Of a stretch of 14,324 nt of DNA, positions 1-6,049 are shown piece after piece (the stretch's first letter is position 1; each line of letters starts with the position of its first letter). Origin of the DNA: Prevotellaceae bacterium UBA2448 (GTDB lineage: Bacteria; Bacteroidota; Bacteroidia; Bacteroidales; Bacteroidaceae); the NCBI GenBank assembly GCA_002342585.1, contig DDQG01000037.1, positions 1-14,324 on the forward strand, given 5' to 3'. The translations under genes were made by a program, and so were the position numbers. The notes below the pieces were generated by a model. That model did no database searches. It saw only the letters and a program-made list of their open reading frames with translations, and was not told the origin of the DNA.

Positions 1-12
1 TATAATATATAT

Positions 13-46
13 AGTAATTATAATTATTAATTAAATTATAATTACT
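13..46. repeat. perfect 13-bp AT inverted repeat
   Basis: Arms at 13-25 and 34-46 are exact reverse complements (AGTAATTATAATT and its complement) around an 8-base spacer. A pyrimidine-rich stretch follows (45-60). It could act as a weak terminator for an unseen plus-strand gene on the left, but the stem is almost all A-T, so this is uncertain. The inverted repeat itself is read directly from the sequence. Confidence 0.5.
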
Positions 47-203
47 CTCTTTCTTCTATTTTATAAAGTTGAAAAACCTAAATGTCTAAAGTGAGTAAGT
101 TGTAAGTGAGTAACCTCTGATGTCGTAAATACTTTTTTTGAAAGAAAAATATAATGTAAGAAGGAAGATGTAAGTTAACAGATAATGGTTGAAAACGCCC
201 CCC

Positions 204-309
204 AAAAAACTGCCATGCGGAGTGACAGTTGAACCCTTGTAGTAGGCGACATTATAACTGCGTCGAAGTTGCCCCTGCGGGGAGACGCAAGTTATAAGGA
301 GAATACAAG
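204..309. other. structured non-coding element, possible RNA
   Basis: Three nested or adjacent pairings are visible. CTTGTA (236-241) pairs with TACAAG (304-309). Inside it, 252-264 pairs with 284-297 as 13 base pairs with one bulged A (289). Inside that, CCCC (272-275) pairs with GGGG (279-282). Next to it lies a hairpin with arms 208-214 and 224-230. Read on the minus strand, that hairpin is a continuous 7-bp stem including one G-T pair and is followed by a T run, like a terminator, so the RNA may be minus-strand. On the plus strand the terminator-like hairpin at 359-390 could serve instead. It matches no riboswitch family I can recall, and I found no good promoter for it on either strand. 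A miniature mobile element remnant is an alternative. Confidence 0.35.
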
Positions 310-358
310 AGGCTCGACAAAGTCAAAATTGAAAATTAGCTTTGGAGGTTGACAATTT

Positions 359-390
359 GAGCTGACATTAGTTTGTCGGCTCATTTTTTT
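359..390 (+). terminator. Rho-independent-like terminator ahead of thyA
   Basis: An 8-bp stem (359-366 with 375-382, one G-T pair) has an 8-base loop and is followed by a run of T (384-390). No plus-strand gene precedes it within the window, so it could end transcription of the structured element or of an unseen upstream gene, insulating thyA. It shares bases with the thyA -33 box. The segment 323-331 could pair with 353-360 and compete with the stem, an attenuator-like arrangement, but this is only inference. Confidence 0.45.
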
Positions 391-402
391 CTTGTATCTT
401 CG
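372..402 (+). promoter_or_regulatory. Bacteroidetes-type promoter of thyA
   Basis: A -33 box TTTG (372-375) is separated by 19 bases from a -7 box TATCTTCG (395-402), one mismatch from the TAnnTTTG consensus of the Bacteroidetes primary sigma factor. This predicts a start near 407 and a 5' leader of only about 14 bases before the thyA ATG at 421. The -33 box lies in the loop and stem edge of the terminator-like hairpin. Confidence 0.6.
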
Positions 403-420
403 CAAAAAAATTATGAATGT

Positions 421-1215
421 ATGAAACAATATCTTGATTTGCTGAATAGAATCCTGACGGAGGGTGTGCAGAAGGGTGACCGAACTGGTACGGGTACTCT
501 GTCGGTATTTGGTAATCAGATGCGGTTTAACCTGGAAGAGGGGTTCCCTCTGCTCACGACGAAGAAGCTGCACCTGAAGAGTATCATCTATGAGCTGCTG
601 TGGTTCCTGCAAGGGAATACAAATGCGAAGTGGTTGCAGGAGAGGGGTGTGAGAATATGGAACGAGTGGGCTGACCCCGACGGTAACCTCGGACATATCT
701 ACGGTTATCAGTGGCGTTCGTGGCCAGACTATAACGGGGGACATGTGGATCAGATTACGGAGGTGATAGACCAGATTAAGACGAATCCGAATTCAAGACG
801 TCTCATCGTGAGTGCATGGAATGTGGCTGATATAGATAATATGAATCTGCCTCCATGTCATATCCTGTTCCAGTTTTATGTGGCTGACGGAAAACTGAGT
901 TGCCAGCTGTATCAGAGAAGTGCCGATACGTTTCTTGGCGTGCCTTTCAATATCGCCAGTTATGCGCTGCTGACGATGATGGTGGCTCAGGTGACTGGAC
1001 TGAAACCAGGCGATTTCGTGTACACGACTGGCGATACTCATCTGTATCTCGACCACCTGGAGCAGGCTCGTCTGCAGCTGACTCGTACGCCACGTGCGTT
1101 GCCTAAGATGCATATCAATCCGGAGGTGAAGAGTATTTTCGATTTTAAGTATGAGGATTTCACTCTGACGGATTATGACCCGTATGACCATATAAAGGCT
1201 ACGGTAAGCGTGTAA
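421..1215 (+). CDS. thyA: thymidylate synthase
   Basis: This cytosolic enzyme makes dTMP from dUMP using 5,10-methylenetetrahydrofolate and releases dihydrofolate. The product is 264 residues, the same length as E. coli ThyA, and aligns with it almost without gaps. Visible landmarks are Arg21, the paired phosphate-binding Arg126-Arg127, the catalytic Cys146 in PPCH, and the nucleotide-binding run with Arg166, Asp169 and Asn177. The start is the ATG at 421 (MKQYLDL), matching the family. A longer frame opens at 373, but it would begin inside the promoter and terminator hairpin and its extra 16 residues have no counterpart. folA follows in the same direction after a spacer made of heptamer repeats, so the two probably share a transcript and couple dTMP synthesis to dihydrofolate recycling. 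Confidence 0.97.
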   Translation: MKQYLDLLNRILTEGVQKGDRTGTGTLSVFGNQMRFNLEEGFPLLTTKKLHLKSIIYELLWFLQGNTNAKWLQERGVRIWNEWADPDGNLGHIYGYQWRSWPDYNGGHVDQITEVIDQIKTNPNSRRLIVSAWNVADIDNMNLPPCHILFQFYVADGKLSCQLYQRSADTFLGVPFNIASYALLTMMVAQVTGLKPGDFVYTTGDTHLYLDHLEQARLQLTRTPRALPKMHINPEVKSIFDFKYEDFTLTDYDPYDHIKATVSV

Positions 1216-1331
1216 CGTGTAACGTGTAACGGTTAAAGGTTAACGGTTAAAGGTTAAAGGTTAAGGGTTAATGGTTATTGGTTATTGACTTTGGAACGGT
1301 TAAGGGTTAATGGTTAAAGGTTAACGGTTAA
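1209..1331 (+). repeat. degenerate 7-bp tandem array between thyA and folA
   Basis: The whole spacer is built from 16 heptamers: three CGTGTAA, then nGGTTAA/nGGTTAT variants, interrupted once by 11 bases (1286-1296). The first unit contains the last sense codon and stop codon of thyA, and the final unit ends on the A of the folA ATG. Because seven is not a multiple of three, TAA recurs in every reading frame. Related arrays occur in other spacers of this window. Confidence 0.85.
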
Positions 1332-1846
1332 TGATTAGTATAATTGTTGCAATAGCTGAGAATAGAGCTATTGGATTGAAAAATGAATTGATTTACTGGT
1401 TGCCGAATGATATGAAGAGGTTTCGGAAACTGACAACTGGTAATACGATTGTGATGGGCAGGAAGACTTTTGAGAGTCTGCCGAAGGGGGCATTGCCTAA
1501 CAGAAGGAATATCGTGGTGTCGCGTTCTGCCGCTAAGGATGCCTTCGCAGGAACGGAGTGTTACGGTTCGCTGGAGGAGGCTCTGCAGGCTGCCCGAAGC
1601 GGTTATGATTATGAAGGTAATCATAGTGAGGATGTGTATATCATCGGTGGAGCTTCGATCTACGAACAGGCTATCGGACTGGCTGACAGACTCTGTCTGA
1701 CTTGTGTGCACGATACTCCGACAGAGGCCGATACGTTTTTCCCTGAGATTGACCAGACGGTATGGAAGGAGACGGAGAGGGAGGACCACGAGAAGGACGA
1801 GAAACACGAACAGAGTTATTCGTTTGTTGACATGATTAGAAGATGA
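1331..1846 (+). CDS. folA: dihydrofolate reductase
   Basis: This enzyme reduces dihydrofolate to tetrahydrofolate with NADPH, regenerating the cofactor that ThyA consumes, and is the target of trimethoprim. The product is 171 residues, normal for bacterial DHFR. The N-terminal strand MISIIVAIAENRAIG, the active-site Asp27 in LPND, the NADPH-binding GRKTFESLP (43-51), the LPNRRNIVVSR segment and the later IIGGASIYEQ glycine pair are all present. One difference from E. coli is visible: the Pro21-Trp22-Asn23 stretch reads Ile-Tyr-Trp here, so the usual active-site Trp22 is Tyr. The ATG at 1331 begins inside the last repeat unit. The stop overlaps the next start by four bases (ATGA), indicating translational coupling with the methyltransferase. 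Confidence 0.96.
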   Translation: MISIIVAIAENRAIGLKNELIYWLPNDMKRFRKLTTGNTIVMGRKTFESLPKGALPNRRNIVVSRSAAKDAFAGTECYGSLEEALQAARSGYDYEGNHSEDVYIIGGASIYEQAIGLADRLCLTCVHDTPTEADTFFPEIDQTVWKETEREDHEKDEKHEQSYSFVDMIRR

Positions 1847-3042
1847 TTCTGCCTGACGATTTTCGCACTATGATGCAGGAGCAACTCGGCAAGGAGTACG
1901 AGGCTTTTGCGGAGGCTCTGAATACTGATCCTGTATGCAGCATACGACTGAACAGGCGTAAGCCGTCGGGACGATTTGCTGACGAGGAGAGGGTGCCTTG
2001 GTGCGAATGGGGCAGGTATCTGAAGGAGCGTCCGTCGTTTACCCTCGACCCACTTCTGCATGCTGGTTGCTACTATGTGCAGGAGGCTTCGTCGATGTTT
2101 GTAAGCTGGCTGTTGAAACAGTATGTGACTACGGACGAACCGATGGTGGCTCTTGACCTTTGTGCTGCTCCAGGAGGAAAGAGTACGTTGCTGCTGAACG
2201 ACCTGCCAGAGGGTTCGCAGTTGTATGCCAACGAACCTATCAGACAAAGGGCTAATATTCTGAAGGAGAATATAATAAAGTGGGGAAACAGGAATGTGGT
2301 GGTGACTTGCAACTACCCGAAACACTATAAGGCGCTGGAGAAGACTTTCGATCTGATTTTGTGCGATGCTCCCTGTTCGGGCGAGGGTATGTTCAGAAAG
2401 GATAGTGATGCGATAGGGGAATGGAGCATGAAGAATGTGATGATGTGTCAGGCACGACAGAGGGAGATCGTGGAGGATGTGTGGGGGTGCCTGCGTGAGG
2501 GAGGTCTGTTCATTTACAGCACTTGTACATATAACCACTTTGAGGATGAGGATAATGTGAGGTGGATAGCTGAAACGTTGGGAGCAGAGGTGTTGCCCCT
2601 GAACGATAAGGCGGAGTGGGGAATAAGCGGGGGACATTTCTATCCGCATCGAGTGAAGGGAGAGGGTTTCTTCATTGCCATTCTGAGGAAAAATGGCGAG
2701 GGAGTGCGACGAGCTATCGACAGGAAGAAGATGCAGAAGAATCTGTATCCGCTACTCGAAGGCATAGAACCCGGAAGGGTTGTGGATAAGAAGGGAACCG
2801 TAGAACCCAGTCAGGCGGAGGCTATGATGGGTGGAGACGAGAAGTGGCAGAAGGTGGAAGTCTCGGAGGAGGATGCTTTGCAGTACTTGAGAGGCGAGGC
2901 TATGCAGCTGACTCAGGAAGGACTGGAAAAGGGGTATGTAATGGTCACATTTGAGGGTTTTCCGTTAGGTTTTTGTAAAAATATTGGCAACAGAGCAAAT
3001 AATCTTTATCCTGCTGAGTGGAGAATAAAGAAAAAACAGTAA
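1843..3042 (+). CDS. RsmF-type rRNA cytosine-C5 methyltransferase
   Basis: This is a SAM-dependent RNA m5C methyltransferase of the NOL1/NOP2/Sun family, most like RsmF (YebU), which modifies 16S rRNA. The 399-residue chain shows an N-terminal RNA-binding part, the SAM-binding motif DLCAAPGGKS (105-114), the motif IV Cys178 in DAPCSGEGMF and the motif VI nucleophile Cys228 in STCTYN. The two-cysteine arrangement is what defines this family. A C-terminal region (about 280-399) ends with the GYVMVTFEGFPLGFCKNIGNRANNLYP-type segment, seen here as residues near 370-395, typical of the RsmF-like extra domain. The exact rRNA position modified cannot be told from sequence. Its start overlaps the folA stop (ATGA), and its stop codon overlaps the -7 box of the next gene. 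Confidence 0.92.
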   Translation: MILPDDFRTMMQEQLGKEYEAFAEALNTDPVCSIRLNRRKPSGRFADEERVPWCEWGRYLKERPSFTLDPLLHAGCYYVQEASSMFVSWLLKQYVTTDEPMVALDLCAAPGGKSTLLLNDLPEGSQLYANEPIRQRANILKENIIKWGNRNVVVTCNYPKHYKALEKTFDLILCDAPCSGEGMFRKDSDAIGEWSMKNVMMCQARQREIVEDVWGCLREGGLFIYSTCTYNHFEDEDNVRWIAETLGAEVLPLNDKAEWGISGGHFYPHRVKGEGFFIAILRKNGEGVRRAIDRKKMQKNLYPLLEGIEPGRVVDKKGTVEPSQAEAMMGGDEKWQKVEVSEEDALQYLRGEAMQLTQEGLEKGYVMVTFEGFPLGFCKNIGNRANNLYPAEWRIKKKQ

Positions 3043-3047
3043 CTTTG
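3040..3047 (+). promoter_or_regulatory. promoter -7 box TAACTTTG
   Basis: TAACTTTG followed by CA is a full match to the Bacteroidetes TAnnTTTG element. Its first three bases are the TAA stop codon of the methyltransferase gene. No clear TTTG -33 box stands at the expected distance. It predicts a start near 3052 and a leader of about 33 bases for the gene at 3086, which would then be transcribed separately from folA. Confidence 0.55.
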
Positions 3048-3085
3048 CACAGTTTGTTTTTAAGATAACATATTTTTTGTGTTCT

Positions 3086-3646
3086 ATGAATCTATTTATT
3101 AGATATTTCAATCACGAGGCATTGGCTCATGACGTTAATGAGGCATTGAATTTCTTGCGTTCTATCGGCGAAATAAAGGTCGATGGAAATACTGCAAACA
3201 GAATAAATGATTTCTACAGGTCGAACAATACCTATCCGTTTCGTCTGAAGGTGAGTTACAATAATTATGTGCTTTTCCTGAAGACTGATGCTGAGACGAT
3301 TGATGAGTTTCATCGTCTGGAACAGGAGAATAAGGCTGTTCGCAACGACGGCAGGAATATGTCGAATGCGGATAAGAAACGCATGCAGATGGAGGCTCTG
3401 AGTGCTGTGCGTCCAGGCTGGTACGAGGGTTCGATTGTGTTTAAGCGTGTGCTGGTGAATGCCGTAACGAATAAGTGCAGTTATATCGACACTCCGTTTG
3501 TGGTTCGTTGCAAAGCTGACAGTCCTGCTGATTGCTATAACCGCATCATTGATCATCTGAAGTCACGTACAGATCTTGACCCAAGGTGTCAGTTCCCAAG
3601 TGTGCGCAGCAATAACTTTTCGTATAAGTTTGTGAAGGAGTTTTAA
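3086..3646 (+). CDS. conserved-looking protein of unknown function, 186 aa
   Basis: I do not recognise this protein. It is 186 residues, soluble-looking, with no signal peptide or membrane segment. Visible traits are an aromatic-rich start (MNLFIRYFNH), a mixed charged middle with a probable helix rich in Asn, Lys and Met (about 76-106), a GWYEGSIVFKRVLVNAV strand-like segment (111-127), and three scattered cysteines before residue 151. Codon use and spacing look like a real gene, and a -7 promoter box lies just upstream. The ATG at 3086 is chosen; an in-frame TTG at 3077 would add only three residues. It stands alone between the folate/methyltransferase cluster and a convergent lipoprotein gene, so context gives no functional hint. 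Confidence 0.75.
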   Translation: MNLFIRYFNHEALAHDVNEALNFLRSIGEIKVDGNTANRINDFYRSNNTYPFRLKVSYNNYVLFLKTDAETIDEFHRLEQENKAVRNDGRNMSNADKKRMQMEALSAVRPGWYEGSIVFKRVLVNAVTNKCSYIDTPFVVRCKADSPADCYNRIIDHLKSRTDLDPRCQFPSVRSNNFSYKFVKEF

Positions 3647-3699
3647 TGTGAAATGTGAAAGGTGAAATGTGAAAGGTTTTCGTTTTAGTTTTCGTTTTC
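3646..3699 (+). repeat. short tandem repeats between convergent genes
   Basis: Four heptamers (ATGTGAA, ATGTGAA, AGGTGAA, ATGTGAA; 3646-3673) start on the last base of the upstream stop codon. Four hexamers follow (GTTTTC, GTTTTA, GTTTTC, GTTTTC; 3676-3699). A 10-bp palindrome TTCGTACGAA (3697-3706) closes the block. Confidence 0.75.
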
Positions 3700-3714
3700 G
3701 TACGAAGTAAAGAT

Positions 3715-5838
3715 TTAGAAGATGAAGTTTTCTTCGTCTTCTTTTTTCTTGTCTGGGGTTGGTTTAACTGCAGAAGGGTCGTACTCCTTCAGAGTGGTGC
3801 CGTAGGTGGTACGGAGTACTTTGAATTCGGTACGACGGTTGAGGGCATTCATCTCCTCCTGCTTTTCTTCATCACCATTCTTCAGGATGAAGGATTCGGT
3901 AAGGGTGTCGCCTTCTGCAAGATATTTGTATTTTTCTGTCATCTTCTTCGTGACTACCTTCGGACGACTCTCACCATATCCCTTAGGGGTGAGACGGTCT
4001 TTCTTCACTCCATGAGCAATGAGGTAGTTGACTACTGATTCGGCACGACGTTGAGAGAGGCGTTCGTTGTATGCATCGTTTCCACGATAGTCGCAATGGG
4101 CACTCAGTTCGATGGTGATATTCGGATTCTGATTCATCATCTCAACCAACTGATCGAGGGCTGTAGTACTCTCGGGTGTGAGGTCTGCCTTGTCGAATTC
4201 GTAGAATATGTTGTCGATGAGTACAGGTACGTTGATTGGCGGAAGCGGGAACTGAAGGGTGGTGTCGATGCTCTCCTCGGTAGGTTCGAGACGAAGGGCA
4301 TTCATCACGTTCAGGTATCCTTTGCAGGTACCCAGGAAGACGTAATCGACTCCTGTCTTTATGGTCTGAGTGAATGAGCCGTCGCCACGAACGGATAGTT
4401 TTTCGTTTGTACCGTCATTGCCTACCATATATACCAAAGCCTCGGGCAGTTCGTATCCATCCTTTTCATATACCCAACCTGTGACGGTTTGGAGAATTTC
4501 GGGACACTCGAACGAATAGATGTGTTCCCATCCCTTACCGTCGTTTCTGCTGGTGGAGTAGAAACCACGATTGTGTACTCCTTCGAAGGTCATGCCGAAG
4601 TCGTCGCCAGCAGAATTGAGTGGGTATTGCTGGTTCTCTATCTCCCACGAGAGGAGGTTAGAAGTGACGTTGGTTGTGTCGCCCCAAGCCATTTCCTCTT
4701 TTACTTCGTATTTAGGATGAGCTATGAAGATGTCGAGACCTCCCATGCCGGGATGTCCGTCGCTGGAGAAGTATAAATCGCCATTGGGACGGAACGAAGG
4801 GAACATCTCGTCGCCAGGGGTGTTGATAGACGGACCGAGTGGTTCGGCACCACCAAAGCCTTTATCCAGAATCATGGTTCGCCAGATGTCGAGACCACCC
4901 ATGCCTCCTGGGGCATCGCTTACGAAGTAGAGCCACTTGCCATCGGGCGAAACTGCCGGATGGGCATAGCTGGAGAGTGTGTCCTTGGATATTTCACATT
5001 TCGTAGGACTGCCCCATGTGGCATCGCTACGACTCGACTGCCATATCTCAGCATAGCGGGGATAGTCGGGATCGGACGAACAACGTGTGAAGTACATAGT
5101 TCTGCCGTCGGGCGAAAGACAAGAAGCACCTTCTTCGTATTCCGTATTTACAGAACCCTCGATGCCTTCCGGCTGTTGCCAACGTCCTTCATCGTTTTTG
5201 CGAGCCTGAAAGAGGTCGGCAAACTTCACTCCGGTAACTCCGGAGATGTCTTCTCCAGTAGCATCGTTTCGGGTGGATGTGAGTACGAGGATGTCGGAGT
5301 CGTCGCCTACAAGCATAGGACTATAGTCGCTACGACGGCTATTGAAGATGGCTTCCTTGCGAACAGTATATTGGTTGGGGTTGTCCTTCCATTGTGGAGC
5401 AAGGGTACAGGACTGGAGTCCGTTGCGTGCAAGTATGTTTGTAGGGTCGAGTTTCAGGTATTCCTGAAAATTGATTGCAGCCTGTTTGTATTGGGCACAT
5501 TTCAACTGTTGACGAGCCAGGTGGAGGATGCAGAGAGAGTCGGGGTACTTATAGCGAACAGCATTGAGATAGGCTGCTACTGCCTTCTGCGAATAACCGA
5601 TGTGGCGGTAGCATTCACCCATGAGGAATGCTCGCTGGGCACGTTTCGGCTTATCCTTGGAGGGGGTACGCGAATAGGCTTTCTTGTAGAAGGTAGATGC
5701 CTTGTAGTATTCGCCTATATGGAAAGCCTGATCGCCTTTCTTATGATATACGTTGGGATTGCCACACGAAAAGAATACTGACACGAGGAGTGCCAATATG
5801 AGGACATTTATAAATGTGAAACGAAAATTCGTGTGCAT
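3715..5838 (-). CDS. PorE-like TPR/PD40/OmpA outer-membrane lipoprotein
   Basis: A 707-residue envelope protein. The signal peptide ends in a lipobox-like VFFSC, so Cys25 is the likely lipidated residue. Then come TPR-like helices (about 30-135), a PD40 beta-propeller (about 165-445) with repeated SPDG...YF motifs near 242, 297 and 349 and GMGGLDI motifs near 312 and 364, a carboxypeptidase-regulatory-like domain (about 450-535), and an OmpA C-terminal domain (about 540-680). In the OmpA part Asp583 and Arg598 sit where peptidoglycan-binding residues are expected. This exact architecture matches PorE (PG1058) of the type IX secretion system, which ties the secretion machine to peptidoglycan. 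The family also has T9SS-independent relatives, and no other T9SS gene is in the window, so the role is inferred. It lies 30 bases after the Feo-associated gene on the same strand. Confidence 0.85.
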   Translation of the reverse strand: MHTNFRFTFINVLILALLVSVFFSCGNPNVYHKKGDQAFHIGEYYKASTFYKKAYSRTPSKDKPKRAQRAFLMGECYRHIGYSQKAVAAYLNAVRYKYPDSLCILHLARQQLKCAQYKQAAINFQEYLKLDPTNILARNGLQSCTLAPQWKDNPNQYTVRKEAIFNSRRSDYSPMLVGDDSDILVLTSTRNDATGEDISGVTGVKFADLFQARKNDEGRWQQPEGIEGSVNTEYEEGASCLSPDGRTMYFTRCSSDPDYPRYAEIWQSSRSDATWGSPTKCEISKDTLSSYAHPAVSPDGKWLYFVSDAPGGMGGLDIWRTMILDKGFGGAEPLGPSINTPGDEMFPSFRPNGDLYFSSDGHPGMGGLDIFIAHPKYEVKEEMAWGDTTNVTSNLLSWEIENQQYPLNSAGDDFGMTFEGVHNRGFYSTSRNDGKGWEHIYSFECPEILQTVTGWVYEKDGYELPEALVYMVGNDGTNEKLSVRGDGSFTQTIKTGVDYVFLGTCKGYLNVMNALRLEPTEESIDTTLQFPLPPINVPVLIDNIFYEFDKADLTPESTTALDQLVEMMNQNPNITIELSAHCDYRGNDAYNERLSQRRAESVVNYLIAHGVKKDRLTPKGYGESRPKVVTKKMTEKYKYLAEGDTLTESFILKNGDEEKQEEMNALNRRTEFKVLRTTYGTTLKEYDPSAVKPTPDKKKEDEENFIF
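3718..3741 (-). other. hairpin over the 3' end of the PorE-like gene
   Basis: A 10-bp stem (3718-3727 with 3732-3741, one G-T or A-C position depending on strand) with a 4-base loop lies in the last codons of the lipoprotein gene. It may help end minus-strand transcription, but no clean T run follows it, so a terminator is not claimed. Confidence 0.35.
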
Positions 5839-5868
5839 ACATTATTTAATAACGTATGCGAGGGCTGT

Positions 5869-6036
5869 TTATTGTGTAGAACAGGACTCACAATTGTCTT
5901 TACAATGACATTCTCCACATCCGTTCTGGCTGCAACAGTTGCATCCCTGCTGCTTACCGGTTAGACGGCGGTAGTAGTGACGCAGGGATAGCAGGAGTGT
6001 GACTGCGAGGATGATTATGACTATTGTTGTCTGCAT
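5869..6036 (-). CDS. FeoB-associated Cys-rich membrane protein
   Basis: A 55-residue protein: one N-terminal membrane helix (TTIVIIILAVTLLLSL), a short basic stretch (RHYYRRLTGK), then a tail with eight cysteines (residues 32, 34, 35, 40, 43, 45, 49, 52). This is the pattern of the small FeoB-associated Cys-rich proteins found next to feoB in many bacteria. Its biochemical job is not settled; metal or redox handling at the FeoB exit is a common guess. The ATG at 6036 is 13 bases downstream of the feoB stop, so it is surely co-transcribed with feoAB. It is short enough to be missed by length-filtered gene callers. Confidence 0.88.
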   Translation of the reverse strand: MQTTIVIIILAVTLLLSLRHYYRRLTGKQQGCNCCSQNGCGECHCKDNCESCSTQ

Positions 6037-6049
6037 CTTGTTGTGTGGG

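Larger units (their letters stand above)
1..420. other. AT-rich non-coding region upstream of thyA
   Basis: No credible open reading frame is visible on either strand. From left to right it holds a perfect AT inverted repeat (13-46), a plain AT-rich stretch with short repeated GTGAGTAA and GATGTAAG words (about 90-175), a more GC-rich foldable element (204-309), and a terminator-like hairpin merged with the thyA promoter (359-402). The gene to the left of the window is not visible, so it is unknown whether the AT hairpin ends that gene. Bases 47-203 show nothing I can name. Confidence 0.6.

Noticed and set aside
204..309. tetrahydrofolate riboswitch for thyA-folA
   Set aside because: The stems and loops do not resemble the THF consensus I know, and the thyA promoter lies downstream of the element.
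373..420. upstream extension of thyA
   Set aside because: These bases contain the promoter and terminator hairpin, and ThyA proteins begin at MKQYL.
1209..1331. CRISPR array
   Set aside because: Units are 7 bp with no unique spacers and no cas genes are present; this is a short tandem repeat.
1816..2649. 277-codon open frame on the minus strand
   Set aside because: It is a shadow of the RsmF-type gene, which carries all catalytic motifs on the plus strand.
4960..5781. 273-codon open frame on the plus strand
   Set aside because: It is antisense to the PorE-like gene, has no recognisable domain, and is explained by codon bias of the real gene.
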